Source of the DNA: Lachnospiraceae bacterium UBA7196
GTDB taxonomy: Bacteria > Bacillota > Clostridia > Lachnospirales > Lachnospiraceae
Length of the DNA stretch: 64,000 bases
Direction: 5' to 3'
Assembly: GCA_002490835.1 (NCBI GenBank)
Contig: DKUU01000028.1
Span: 124,001-188,000, forward strand
The notes beneath the pieces were generated by a model. The model saw nothing but the letters and a program-made list of their open reading frames with translations, did not search any database and was not told the DNA's origin. Shown piece after piece: positions 1 through 8,169 of this stretch. Position 1 is the first letter of the stretch. The number at the start of each line of letters is the position of its first letter. The translations under genes and the position numbers were made by a program.

Positions 1-540
1 GCTAATGCCTTAAACTTTATCCCAAAGATTGCTGATACGTTTCATATTGATACTAATAGAATTTTTCTTATGGGTAATTCTTCCGGTGCGCATATTGCCA
101 TGATGTCGATTCTTTTTAACGCGCATGGGTTATGTAATACATTACCGAAAATCTCCGGTGTTATTTGCGAAAGCGGTTCAACGGATCTGCTCATATGTGC
201 AAAAGAAGCGCTGCCCCCGTGGATGAAAATTCGTCCGTCCGCCGTACTGCTTGGTGTTGATCAGATTGAAGGTCATGAGGAACTCGCAAAAAAGGCTTCC
301 TGCTCTATGTATATCTCAGAAAACATCGAACTTCCGCCAATCCTGCTGATACACAGTGAATATGATCCAATCGTTTCCGTGGAAAACAGCAGAACATTAT
401 ACGAAAAGCTCATTGCTTCGCGTCATAATGCCGTTTACTATGAACTGGCAGAAAATGATGCGCATGGGGGCGCGGTCTACTATGATAGTGAAATATTGGA
501 CATCATTCAGGGATTTTGCAGAAAGTGTCTATCCTGCTAG
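1..540 (+). CDS. alpha/beta hydrolase (esterase/lipase), 5' end cut by window
   Basis: The reading frame is open from base 1, so the N-terminal part lies outside the window. The visible 179 residues carry the second half of a hormone-sensitive-lipase-like alpha/beta hydrolase. The nucleophile elbow is GNSSGAH (near residue 25 of the visible part), the acid is the Asp of HSEYDPIV and the histidine is in NDAHGG. Such enzymes hydrolyse carboxyl esters in the cytoplasm; the substrate cannot be told from sequence. The next gene starts 43 bases downstream on the same strand but is of unrelated type. Family assignment is firm, substrate unknown. Confidence 0.8.
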   Translation, partial: ANALNFIPKIADTFHIDTNRIFLMGNSSGAHIAMMSILFNAHGLCNTLPKISGVICESGSTDLLICAKEALPPWMKIRPSAVLLGVDQIEGHEELAKKASCSMYISENIELPPILLIHSEYDPIVSVENSRTLYEKLIASRHNAVYYELAENDAHGGAVYYDSEILDIIQGFCRKCLSC

Positions 541-583
541 CGCACCGCCCATACAAATCAAAAGAAAAAGGGGAACAGAAGAA

Positions 584-1114
584 ATGATTGAAAACCGAAA
601 TGTAACTATCATAACCGAAGCGGACGGTAAAAAGCTGGTCTTAATCAATGATATTTGCTTTAAGGCAAAAGTGCGGGATGACTGGACTGCTGTCGAAGAA
701 TATCTGAAAGCGTATATCGGGGATTTTTACGAAATTGAGCAAACCTCTGAAAAAATATATATTTCGGCAGATTTTCCCGATGAATATGCAAGTTCAGAAA
801 GCCGTATCGCTTTAAAAGGCGCAGTGGCAAAGGCTAAAGCAAATGCAGCGCAGGCTGTTCCTGAACTTATACAGATAGCAACTAATCCAAAACATGAGGC
901 AAACCGGAAAGAAAAACACAAAACAGATGCAGTATATGGATGGTATCGCTACAACATCAGATTTTCATTGCCCGTATATGATGACAAAACGGGAAAAATA
1001 GCAAGATATAATATTTATTCAGCAAATATGCTTGTCCGTCATGCGAATGATGGCAGGAAATATCTGTATGATATTCTTGCAATAAAAAAAGAAACGAGCA
1101 GCCCGCTTGAGTGA
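584..1114 (+). CDS. LPD3-like domain protein (polyvalent-protein associated)
   Basis: A 176-residue cytoplasmic protein. The ATG at 584 follows a GGGGAAC purine stretch; the frame stays open upstream but that extension overlaps the esterase gene and has no ribosome binding site. The C-terminal half (GWYRYNIRF, a short beta-rich stretch, then MLVRHANDG, YLYDI and IKKETSSPL at the end) resembles LPD3, a domain found in large polyvalent proteins of phages and conjugative elements and beside MuF-type toxins. Here it stands alone without a nuclease domain. The match is from remembered family patterns, not a search. It may be a leftover of an integrated element. Confidence 0.55.
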   Translation: MIENRNVTIITEADGKKLVLINDICFKAKVRDDWTAVEEYLKAYIGDFYEIEQTSEKIYISADFPDEYASSESRIALKGAVAKAKANAAQAVPELIQIATNPKHEANRKEKHKTDAVYGWYRYNIRFSLPVYDDKTGKIARYNIYSANMLVRHANDGRKYLYDILAIKKETSSPLE

Positions 1115-1448
1115 AACACTGTACGGTGAAAACCCATTTCTTATTGTTTATAATAATCTATTTCTCCCGCCCTGTCAATCCCCATTTTTTAGGAATACAT
1201 TCTGATAAAATTTAAAATACCAATCGCGAAAAGGATGACCGATATGCTTTTCCCTATGATGTTCATTGTAGAAACGATCGTTTCCGCTTCCAGTCGGGTT
1301 TCAATGCTGGAAAACAAAGTAATGTTATCATTCCTGCGGCAGATTTTCTATGCCGCCAAGCGCACGAACCATATTGGGGCCTTTCCCATAATGCTTTTTT
1401 AAGCCACCTTTTCAGCAAAGGTCGTTCCGTTCTCTATCCAAAAAACGG
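1115..1448. other. non-coding stretch with a decayed gene fragment
   Basis: No open reading frame of coding character. The stretch lies between the ends of convergent genes. It contains a 41-bp piece related to the gene at 2494-3021 (listed separately). Otherwise it holds AT-rich sequence with no clear terminator hairpin. Confidence 0.6.
1391..1431 (-). pseudogene. fragment of a paralogue of the 2494-3021 gene
   Basis: These 41 bases match 2903-2943 with three mismatches. On the minus strand they translate as NGTTFAEKVA and then stop: the Glu codon GAA of the intact gene has become TAA. Homology fades on both sides. This indicates that a second copy once lay downstream of the 1449-2426 gene and has decayed, or that the segment was copied here. 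Confidence 0.6.
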
Positions 1449-2426
1449 TTAAAACAAATCTGACCAATACTGGAACATCCGGCTGATGCTTCCTGCATTG
1501 TTTACATTTAACAGATCAAGCACCATATTATTTTTACTGCCGCCTGAGGCATAATTCACAAATAGGTTTTTCAGGCTGTCAAAAATATTTTCGACGCTGT
1601 CCTCTTTCTTCATTAGCTTATCAAAAAGCGCCTGATAATCTTCTTGTAACCATTTTTCTTCCTCATCCGTATGCGTTACCCTGCCAATCTGCTGGTACGC
1701 CTTCGTCCGCTCCTGTGACTGCCGCACATCTGCACTCACGCCGGTCGCGTTGGGCGCAGAAATGTCTTTCATGCTTTCACTGTACCAGTCCATACCGTTT
1801 TTGTGATCGGCGGCAATTCTGCTGTTATAGTTTTCATATTCTTTGATCAGGTCCTTAAAAGAATCCCGCACGCCCTCTGGTACAAAGGTATCCGCAAAAT
1901 AGTTCAGCGCGTTGACGGAAGAAATCAGATCCAGCTTTGCCGCTTCATGGGACATACTATTATTCCAACGTCCTGCATCCAAGGGTCCCCTGATACTGTC
2001 CATCCCCGCAGTAATATTACGAAGCATATCTTCCATTTTCCCCGCCTGTTCATCATCCATATCATGAAACACGCCTTTGTCATACAGGAATTTACTAAAC
2101 ACCAGATATTGCGTCGGCTCATTTTTGCTCAGATCCCCCCTATAGTCAAAAGGGCTCCACGGATTTTCCGCCTCCAGCTTTGCCTGCTCCGCCGCCTGCT
2201 CAGCTTTCCGTTCCGCAACCCATGACATAAACTCCTGCGAACCCGGAGAGAAATCGCAAGTAATCTTATCAGCATGAATCCCCACGTCCTCGTAAGCCTT
2301 CTTACGTTCTTCCACAGTTTGCGGTCCTACTGCCCGCTGCGCTTCCGCCGCCGCCCGGTCTTTACGGTTTTCGGCTTTCCTTTCCCTGATTCCTGTGTAA
2401 CCTGTTAAATTAACATCCATACCCAT
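1449..2426 (-). CDS. hypothetical cytoplasmic protein
   Basis: A 325-residue soluble protein with no signal peptide or membrane segment and no domain I recognise. The N-terminal third is charged and alanine/glutamate rich (about residues 15-90, predicted helical), followed by a mixed region. The start is set at the second in-frame ATG (2426) because AGGAGG sits 7 bases before it, whereas the first ATG (2432) abuts the ribosome binding site. It follows the 2494-3021 gene by 67 bases and both are probably co-transcribed. Function unknown. Confidence 0.7.
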   Translation of the reverse strand: MGMDVNLTGYTGIRERKAENRKDRAAAEAQRAVGPQTVEERKKAYEDVGIHADKITCDFSPGSQEFMSWVAERKAEQAAEQAKLEAENPWSPFDYRGDLSKNEPTQYLVFSKFLYDKGVFHDMDDEQAGKMEDMLRNITAGMDSIRGPLDAGRWNNSMSHEAAKLDLISSVNALNYFADTFVPEGVRDSFKDLIKEYENYNSRIAADHKNGMDWYSESMKDISAPNATGVSADVRQSQERTKAYQQIGRVTHTDEEEKWLQEDYQALFDKLMKKEDSVENIFDSLKNLFVNYASGGSKNNMVLDLLNVNNAGSISRMFQYWSDLF

Positions 2427-2493
2427 TCTCATCCCTCCTGTATCATGAATCGTTTTGACTTGGAAACTGTTTTTCGTTCATGCCCCAAATTTA

Positions 2494-3021
2494 TCACGAA
2501 AACCCCTTCAGCTTTTCAAGAAAAGCTACATAGAACGCCCGCTCTTTCATAATCTCTTGCTGTACCTCTATCCTTTTTGCCGGTGAACCGGGAAGCGGGT
2601 GGTCTATATCATATAACGCTTTTTCCGCAACCCTGATCGCGCTTTCAACGGAATTTCCCAAGATATTATCCTGATCTACTTCCCCGTTATACCATCTGAT
2701 AGCGTGTTGTACCAACAATTTTGGAATATGAAAATGCTTTCCATCACTAGTAATAGAAAAACCATTTGAACCTGTTTCCTCCGATGCCTCCATCCATGCC
2801 TGCCTTACTTTTTCGGGTGCGTGCGCTCCAATCGTATCAAATGCGGCGGATGCTCTGTCCAGACAATATTGTTTATCCGACTCCGCTGCATTCCGGTTTT
2901 CCATGCTTTTTTCAGCCACCTTTTCAGCAAAGGTTGTTCCATTGGCAGACATTCTTTGCGTCTGATCTGCATATTGATATACTGTTAATGCTCCAGTTCC
3001 ATGCTCAACATTGATCGCCAT
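2494..3021 (-). CDS. hypothetical cytoplasmic protein
   Basis: A 175-residue soluble protein beginning MAINVEHGTG. The start at 3021 is preceded by GGAAGG at good spacing; the upstream in-frame ATGs at 3036/3039 lack this. Residues 30-50 (NGTTFAEKVAEKS) are the part duplicated in the decayed fragment at 1391-1431, so this stretch may define a small family. No transmembrane segment, no known motif. First gene of a likely two-gene unit with the 1449-2426 gene. Confidence 0.7.
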   Translation of the reverse strand: MAINVEHGTGALTVYQYADQTQRMSANGTTFAEKVAEKSMENRNAAESDKQYCLDRASAAFDTIGAHAPEKVRQAWMEASEETGSNGFSITSDGKHFHIPKLLVQHAIRWYNGEVDQDNILGNSVESAIRVAEKALYDIDHPLPGSPAKRIEVQQEIMKERAFYVAFLEKLKGFS

Positions 3022-3143
3022 AACTTCGCCTTCCATCATCTTGTTCTTAATACTACCCTGCCACTCTTATAATCGGAAATCTGTATACAAAATCTTATAC
3101 TTTTGTTCCGAGGTACAGATTTTTTCCCCGAAGTACAGATTTT

Positions 3144-4436
3144 CTACCTGTTCAGGATCACGTCACTGTAAAATTTTCCGTCACCGTTTTTATAAAGGAC
3201 ACTTCCTCCGTATTTCTCCACGCACCGCTCCACATTCAGACAGCCGATTCCCGTACCTTTCTTATCTGCGCTCACCGGCTTGCCGTTCTTTATCTTCACT
3301 TCCTTTTCCACGCTGTTCTCAATGCGGATGGCGAGCATTTCATTATAATTTCTGATATGCACCCTGATATAGCGCTCCCCGCTGCACTGTAAGGCAGCCT
3401 GCATCGCATTTTCCAACAGGTTCCCAAAGAGTGTTGTCACGTCCACTGGCTCCAGGAACCCAAACCCTGTACTTTCCACCTTTACCACGAAGCGGATACC
3501 GCTGCCCTCCGCCGCCTGCTTCCTGTCCGCAAGGAGAATGTTCAGCATTGGATTGTCAGAATAATTTTCCGGCACAAGGGGCTTTAGGATGCCCCCGATC
3601 TGCCTTGTATACTCCATTGCCTTGTCCGTCATGCCTGCCCGGTACAGTTCCTCAATAGAGCGCAGATGCTTGCTGACATCATGGAGGACTTCAATGGATT
3701 TCCCGTATTTCTCCCGCTGCCTCTCGTAATGCCCATACTGCAGGCTCTCCTGCTGCTTCATCATGGCGATCTGGTACTCCATGCCGCTCTTTTCATCCTC
3801 CACCTTCAGGGTATAGAACAGGTACAGGTTGGCAAAAATGACGCATCCCAGATTCGCGCAGAACAGGAAATAATCCGCTTTCCTTGTGACGGCTATTGCA
3901 AGCATCAAAATATTGACCATACCATATATAAACATAACAAGATAGAGAAATACCTGCGTCCGGCTCTGTTTGTAATCTTTTTTCCACAGCCGCCTCACCA
4001 GAGCGTAATAAAAGAAGACAAGCACCAGCTTGGAAAAAGCCACCTCTATACTGCTGCTGATCACCGCATCCTCCGGCATAAGGGAAAGTCCCTCCATCAA
4101 GAGGTCGATCCCAAATACGCCGACACCCTCAGACAATGCGATCATTAAAAAAAAGCATTCCGATTCCAGCACCCGCCAGTATCTCCTGCCTCTTTTATCC
4201 TCATAGAAGATAAAACTGACAATGCCAAATACCAGAAAGTTTGCTCCTATATTCCATAATGTACTGCGTTTTAAGTTTACCAGCGTTACGATTACCACAA
4301 TGACAGCGGCGGCAATCCGGTAAATCCACGGATTTCCAAATGTCCTTCCATAACGGTCATCCATGAACTGGAACATCAGCCTTGCAATGATTACGCATGA
4401 CAAAAAACAGGTAAACAAATATACTAAATTCTCCAT
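3144..4436 (-). CDS. sensor histidine kinase, GHKL / AgrC type
   Basis: A 430-residue membrane kinase. The first ~200 residues hold six or seven hydrophobic segments. A phosphoacceptor region reading VLHDVSKHLRS follows, then a GHKL ATPase with N box LFGNLLENAMQAAL and G box GTGIGCLNVERC. This is the architecture of AgrC-family kinases that sense peptides. The ATG at 4436 is chosen because GGGGAG of the preceding stop region lies 7 bases upstream; a longer frame from 4469 overlaps the regulator gene. The partner regulator ends 4 bases before it. No AgrB processing protease is present nearby, so the ligand is unknown. Confidence 0.88.
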   Translation of the reverse strand: MENLVYLFTCFLSCVIIARLMFQFMDDRYGRTFGNPWIYRIAAAVIVVIVTLVNLKRSTLWNIGANFLVFGIVSFIFYEDKRGRRYWRVLESECFFLMIALSEGVGVFGIDLLMEGLSLMPEDAVISSSIEVAFSKLVLVFFYYALVRRLWKKDYKQSRTQVFLYLVMFIYGMVNILMLAIAVTRKADYFLFCANLGCVIFANLYLFYTLKVEDEKSGMEYQIAMMKQQESLQYGHYERQREKYGKSIEVLHDVSKHLRSIEELYRAGMTDKAMEYTRQIGGILKPLVPENYSDNPMLNILLADRKQAAEGSGIRFVVKVESTGFGFLEPVDVTTLFGNLLENAMQAALQCSGERYIRVHIRNYNEMLAIRIENSVEKEVKIKNGKPVSADKKGTGIGCLNVERCVEKYGGSVLYKNGDGKFYSDVILNR

Positions 4437-4440
4437 GTAC

Positions 4441-5187
4441 CTACTCCCCGCTGTTATGGATATATTCATTGAGCCGCTCCTTGAACTGTGCCACCCGCTT
4501 TTGTGACAGCGGCACCGTCACGCCGTTTTTCAGCACGACCTCATATCCCTTTGTCTTTGCCACATTTTTCAGGTTCACAAGGATGCCCCGGCAGCTCGTC
4601 TCAAATCCGTAGGGCTGTATCCGTTCCTCCAGCCTGCTGATGGCGTCCGGGTACTCATATACCATATTTTCCGTCACGATCCTGACCTTCTTTTTTGACT
4701 TGATGTATTCAAAGTACAGGATCGAGTCAACGGGAAGCAGCAGGGCAGGTTTTTCCGACAGGACGCCGTTTTCCTCATAAGATACATTGCAAAACTCCAG
4801 CCGCACCTCCTCCTTTTGGTACTGCCGTAAGAATGCCTGCAGCTGTTCCTCCAGCACCTGTGCCGACACCGGCTTTTCCAAAAAGGCGAAGGCGTGTACG
4901 GTATTCACCGCATCCATGCAGTATTGCCCGAAATTGGTGGTATATATGATCTTTGCGGACTGGTTCCGGCTGTAAAGCTCCTGCCCCGTTTCGATGCCGT
5001 TCCTGCCCTCCATCATAATATCCATAAAAATCAGATGGAAGCAGCCGCCCGACTGCAGCAGCTCCACGCCGGAAGTAAAGTCTGTGATCCGGTATTCTTC
5101 TATGTATTTGTCTAAAAGCGGTCTCAGGATGCCTCTAAGGGCAGCCCTGTCCGCCTGTTCGTCCTCGCAGACTGCGATCTGAAGCAT
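4441..5187 (-). CDS. response regulator, REC-LytTR (AgrA type)
   Basis: A 248-residue regulator. The REC domain (1-120) begins MLQIAVCEDE and has its phospho-acceptor Asp56 in IFMDIMMEGRNG; a LytTR DNA-binding domain fills about 140-245. It should bind direct repeats in promoters when phosphorylated by the kinase encoded immediately downstream. AAGGAGG precedes the ATG at 5187. A TATAAT box lies about 70 bases upstream. Targets are not visible; the small peptide gene at 5415-5642 on the same strand is the nearest candidate. Confidence 0.9.
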   Translation of the reverse strand: MLQIAVCEDEQADRAALRGILRPLLDKYIEEYRITDFTSGVELLQSGGCFHLIFMDIMMEGRNGIETGQELYSRNQSAKIIYTTNFGQYCMDAVNTVHAFAFLEKPVSAQVLEEQLQAFLRQYQKEEVRLEFCNVSYEENGVLSEKPALLLPVDSILYFEYIKSKKKVRIVTENMVYEYPDAISRLEERIQPYGFETSCRGILVNLKNVAKTKGYEVVLKNGVTVPLSQKRVAQFKERLNEYIHNSGE

Positions 5188-5258
5188 TTGCTCATGCCTC
5201 CTTTACTGTTTCATGTTTGGGGGATTGGTAGTGCGTTATGGCTGCAATGACCCCTTTT

Positions 5259-5287
5259 ATTATACATGGTTTGTTGGAATATAGAAA
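5259..5287 (-). promoter_or_regulatory. candidate promoter for the Agr-type pair
   Basis: On the minus strand a perfect TATAAT (5259-5264) is preceded at 17 bases by TTTCTA, a weak -35. It would give a leader of about 65 bases before the regulator start at 5187. Position is right; the -35 match is poor. Confidence 0.4.
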
Positions 5288-5414
5288 ATCGTAATTCCCG
5301 ACGTAGAGATATTTTCCCTGAAAGACAGAGGTCCTGATTGATATGCAAAGCCTCCGTTCCTGAAAATACCTGTGCACAATGAAATGCCTTTTACTCAAAT
5401 ACGCGCCATAATCG

Positions 5415-5642
5415 CTACTTCGTAACATCCGTGTCAAATACTAACTGTAGTTTTCTCAAAGTTGTAACCACCGGCTTATAAATCAAAAAAGTGATCACCG
5501 CGATCTGGCACGTCCACCCACAGGCCAGCGCCTTCACTGCACCGGACTTCGTGCGATGCCTTTTGTAGAAAAAAGCCGCGTTACACGCAAGCGCGCACAG
5601 CATCCCCACTGTTGTCAGTTTCTTTGTCCTGCTGTTTTTCAT
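5415..5642 (-). CDS. small cysteine-containing membrane peptide
   Basis: A 75-residue product starting MKNSRTKKLTT, with AGGAGG 9 bases before the ATG at 5642; an upstream in-frame start at 5672 would overlap a hairpin and lacks a site. It has two hydrophobic stretches (about 10-25 and 38-57) separated by a basic linker KRHRTKSG, and cysteines at about 15, 19, 40 and 44. It does not match the AgrD pattern closely. Its place upstream of an AgrA/AgrC-type pair suggests, without proof, that it might be part of that signalling unit. Confidence 0.5.
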   Translation of the reverse strand: MKNSRTKKLTTVGMLCALACNAAFFYKRHRTKSGAVKALACGWTCQIAVITFLIYKPVVTTLRKLQLVFDTDVTK

Positions 5643-5667
5643 ATAGAATTTCCTCCTAAAATAGATT

Positions 5668-5700
5668 AACACCTGAAAGTACCGCTGTCTTTCAGGTGTT
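5668..5700. terminator. 12-bp hairpin in front of the small peptide gene
   Basis: AACACCTGAAAG (5668-5679) pairs perfectly with 5689-5700 around a 9-base loop. On the plus strand it is followed by an A/T-rich tract; on the minus strand it lies in the leader just upstream of the ribosome binding site of the 5415-5642 gene. It may terminate the methyltransferase transcript or act as a leader structure. Confidence 0.5.
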
Positions 5701-5848
5701 ATTATTTTAGGTGTACCGAAAATGCCATCAGAGCAGTGATTTGCTTTCGCGCCCGCGGACTGTCACCGCCGATCGGGAATTTCACCCTGCCCTGAAGACA
5801 TGTTCTATTCAGTTGTTTGTCAGAGTATAGCACAAGGCCAACGCAAAG

Positions 5849-6661
5849 TCAACTCATCGTTTGCGGCGCTTGGGGGATTCCTTTTCTCAAAATATCCAGC
5901 ACATGATTGGACGCCCCAAGCAGATCTTCCCGTTCACAGATGGAAAAATGATATGCCAGATACTTCTGATACATCTTCTCCTCCATCTGTTCCAACATGC
6001 CGCTCAGATATCTTGCCGCGCCGTCCGCAGCAATAAGCCCAAGCCGTTCTACCGGAAAATCTTTCGTCAACGCCCTGATGTCCGCGGGGCGCACCAATGA
6101 AAAAGCATCGTTCTCGTTGGCCTGCCATACAAAATCATCACTCAGCAGCCCCTTCCTCATATCCTCCCACAGCGTCCCCTGCCCAAAACAGTATTGAAGT
6201 ATCGTCGCCTCGTTCTGACAATACGCCACAAACAAAACGCCTCCCGGTCTGGTAACCCTAATTGCTTCCGAAAGCGCCTGCTTCTTATGTTCTTCCGTAA
6301 AAAGATGATACATCGGCCCAAGCAGCAGCGTGATATCCATACTATCATCCGCAAAACAGGAAAGGTCTCTCGCATCCCCCTGTATTATGCGAATTTTATC
6401 CTCCGGCTTTCTCTTCCCGTTAAATATCTGAATATTACGCTCTACCAATTCTACTGCCTCAACCTGATATCCTTCCCGCGACAGAGCCAGCGAGTATCTC
6501 CCTGTTCCTGCGCCAATCTCCGCGATCCTCATGCCGGGTTTCAGGTATTGGTGAATGTAGGCCATCGTTGTAGCATATTCAATTTGTCCCGCTCTGTCCG
6601 TCAGTCGTTCATCCTCATTGACTCTCTGATAAAATGCTTCCACAAAGTCCTTCTCATCCAT
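5849..6661 (-). CDS. class I SAM-dependent methyltransferase
   Basis: A 270-residue cytoplasmic enzyme. Motif I reads IAEIGAGTGRYSLAL (near residue 45), with the acidic end of strand 2 at EAVELVE and motif II/III in DITLLLGPMYHL. The methyl acceptor is not predictable. A GGGGGG stretch lies upstream; the ATG at 6661 has better spacing to it than the ATG at 6673. The GNAT gene upstream ends 5 bases before the longer frame, so the two genes are one unit. Confidence 0.82.
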   Translation of the reverse strand: MDEKDFVEAFYQRVNEDERLTDRAGQIEYATTMAYIHQYLKPGMRIAEIGAGTGRYSLALSREGYQVEAVELVERNIQIFNGKRKPEDKIRIIQGDARDLSCFADDSMDITLLLGPMYHLFTEEHKKQALSEAIRVTRPGGVLFVAYCQNEATILQYCFGQGTLWEDMRKGLLSDDFVWQANENDAFSLVRPADIRALTKDFPVERLGLIAADGAARYLSGMLEQMEEKMYQKYLAYHFSICEREDLLGASNHVLDILRKGIPQAPQTMS

Positions 6662-6678
6662 AACGGACACCATCCCCC

Positions 6679-7122
6679 CTATTGATTAAACGCCGTGATA
6701 TTGGCCTCATTGAGCGTAAAATCATAGTAATTCAGATCCTCCCGCTTCGTCCAGCCAATCTGCTTCCAGAAGGCATTTCCGACGTCATTTTTCGTAAAGG
6801 CAATCAGCGACACCTTGTTGATCTGTTCCGCCTTGAGCGCCTCCATACAGAATACCACCATCGCCTTGCCGATGCCGCGCATACGAAAGTCTTCCGCCAC
6901 GCACACATGGTAAAGGCAGCCCCGCCTGCCGTCATGCCCGCAGAGGATCGCGCCCACGATCCGGCCATCCTCCACCGCCACCACGCTGGTGTCGGGATTC
7001 CTTAAAAGAAAGCGCGCCACGCCCTCTTTCGAATCGTCCAGACTCCTGATCGCAAAGCCTTTGATCGACATCCAAAGCGCCTTCACGCCGTCATAATCTT
7101 CTATCGTCATTTTTCGTATCAT
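6679..7122 (-). CDS. GNAT-family N-acetyltransferase
   Basis: A 147-residue single-domain acetyltransferase. The acetyl-CoA site is seen as VAEDFRMRGIGKAMV (about residues 80-95) and the C-terminal strand pattern NAFWKQIGWTKRED is typical of the family. Substrate unknown. GGAG lies 7 bases before the ATG. It is co-directional with, and probably co-transcribed with, the methyltransferase gene downstream. Confidence 0.85.
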   Translation of the reverse strand: MIRKMTIEDYDGVKALWMSIKGFAIRSLDDSKEGVARFLLRNPDTSVVAVEDGRIVGAILCGHDGRRGCLYHVCVAEDFRMRGIGKAMVVFCMEALKAEQINKVSLIAFTKNDVGNAFWKQIGWTKREDLNYYDFTLNEANITAFNQ

Positions 7123-7145
7123 CTGTATTCTCCGTTTCTTATACG

Positions 7146-7219
7146 TTATGTAAACTCATATCAGTTCTGCAATTTACCAGTCTTCGTCTTTCAGTTTTAA
7201 TATTTCAAGTTATGTAAAC
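7146..7219 (-). repeat. two copies of the AGTTTACATAAC motif
   Basis: Minus-strand GTTTACATAA occurs at 7146-7155 and 7210-7219, 64 bases apart, upstream of the GNAT gene. Both copies extend to the full 12-mer AGTTTACATAAC. See the finding on the dispersed motif. Confidence 0.6.
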
Positions 7220-7235
7220 TTATGTTTCGCTGCTG

Positions 7236-7433
7236 TCAGTTATCAAACAGCCCGTAAATTTCATACATGGAAAGCATATTCTGCAGCGTAAGTTTTCTGG
7301 CCATAAGCTGTTTATAAGTCACTGTTTTTATCTTCCCTTCCGCTTTCAGCGCCTCCATTTTGTTACATACTTCTGCATATTCCTCCTGAATCGCGCACAG
7401 CATTTTTTCAAATTTTTCTTCCCGCTCTGACAT
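7236..7433 (-). CDS. small coiled-coil protein of unknown function
   Basis: A 65-residue, highly charged, probably all-helical protein (MSEREEKFEK...), ending YEIYGLFDN. The start at 7433 has AGGGGAGG 7 bases upstream; the ATG at 7439 is too close to it. No known domain. It sits between two pairs of the AGTTTACATAAC motif. Proteins of this size and pattern are common, uncharacterised products in Lachnospiraceae. Confidence 0.6.
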   Translation of the reverse strand: MSEREEKFEKMLCAIQEEYAEVCNKMEALKAEGKIKTVTYKQLMARKLTLQNMLSMYEIYGLFDN

Positions 7434-7469
7434 CTGCATTCCTCCCCTGTTTTCTCAAATCGTATTGAA

Positions 7470-7513
7470 TTATGTAAACCTAATCCCTGCAGGTTTTTCA
7501 GTGTTATGTAAAC
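7470..7513 (-). repeat. two copies of the GTTTACATAA motif
   Basis: Copies at 7470-7479 and 7504-7513 (34 bases apart). The second overlaps the TAG stop codon of the YbaK-like gene. Confidence 0.6.
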
Positions 7514-8100
7514 TATTCTCCAACCAGCTCCACTGCTGTATATTCATGCCCCACATAGGGCAGAAACTTGTCCAGAATATCCTGCATCCGCAGTTTCAGG
7601 CTCGACGTATTCACGCAGGGGTGGCAGCCCACAAACTCGTCCCGCAAAAGCTCGCTGTCAATCAGCAGCCTTACCCGGTGTTCCTTGTCATTCATCAATC
7701 CCATCACGCTCACCGATCCCGGCGTAATGTTCAGAAATTCCTCCATATACTCCGCCTCAGCGAAAGACAGCCTCGCCACGCCAAGTTGGGACGAAAGCTC
7801 CTTTGTCTTAAACTTTTTTAAGCCCGGCATCATCAAAAGATAGAAGTCCGTCTTCTGCCTGTTGCATAAAAACAGGTTCTTGCAGATGTGAATGCCCAGT
7901 GCCTCATCCACACCCTGACAGTCGTCCACGGTAGCCGTCACTCCGTGATCCACCCGCAGATAGGGGATGTTTAGCTGCTCCAACAGTTCATATACCGCCA
8001 TCTCTTTTAAAAGTCTACCCTTGGGTGAGGGTTTTGTGTCAACTGGCGTTACTGCCATTTCCCGTTCGTCCATGTCTGAATTTCCTTCCTGTGCGCTCAT
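7513..8100 (-). CDS. YbaK/ProX aminoacyl-tRNA deacylase
   Basis: A 195-residue protein of the YbaK/ProX editing family, which hydrolyses mischarged tRNA (Ala-tRNAPro or Cys-tRNAPro). Visible family features are RVDHGVTATVDDC, CKNLFLCNRQKTDFYLLMMPG with the conserved Lys, GSVSVMGLMND and VGCHPCVNTSSL. The ATG at 8100 follows AAGGGG by 7 bases and overlaps as ATGA the stop that the transglutaminase gene would use if its frameshift were repaired; the longer frame from a GTG at 8142 lacks a site. Confidence 0.85.
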   Translation of the reverse strand: MSAQEGNSDMDEREMAVTPVDTKPSPKGRLLKEMAVYELLEQLNIPYLRVDHGVTATVDDCQGVDEALGIHICKNLFLCNRQKTDFYLLMMPGLKKFKTKELSSQLGVARLSFAEAEYMEEFLNITPGSVSVMGLMNDKEHRVRLLIDSELLRDEFVGCHPCVNTSSLKLRMQDILDKFLPYVGHEYTAVELVGE

Positions 8101-8169
8101 TCTTCTTCCCCTTCCACTTCGTAATACAGGCAGTCCGCCCACTCCTGAATACCGATCATGCTCAGCCGT

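Noticed and set aside
5192..5437. 81-codon open frame on the minus strand between the small peptide and the LytTR regulator
   Set aside because: It overlaps the end of the peptide gene, has no ribosome binding site, unusual composition, and runs across the TATAAT box proposed for the regulator.
7146..7513. Possible CRISPR-like array from the repeated 10-mer
   Set aside because: The copies are far too short, spacing varies (64 and 34 bases), a gene lies between the pairs, and no cas genes are present.
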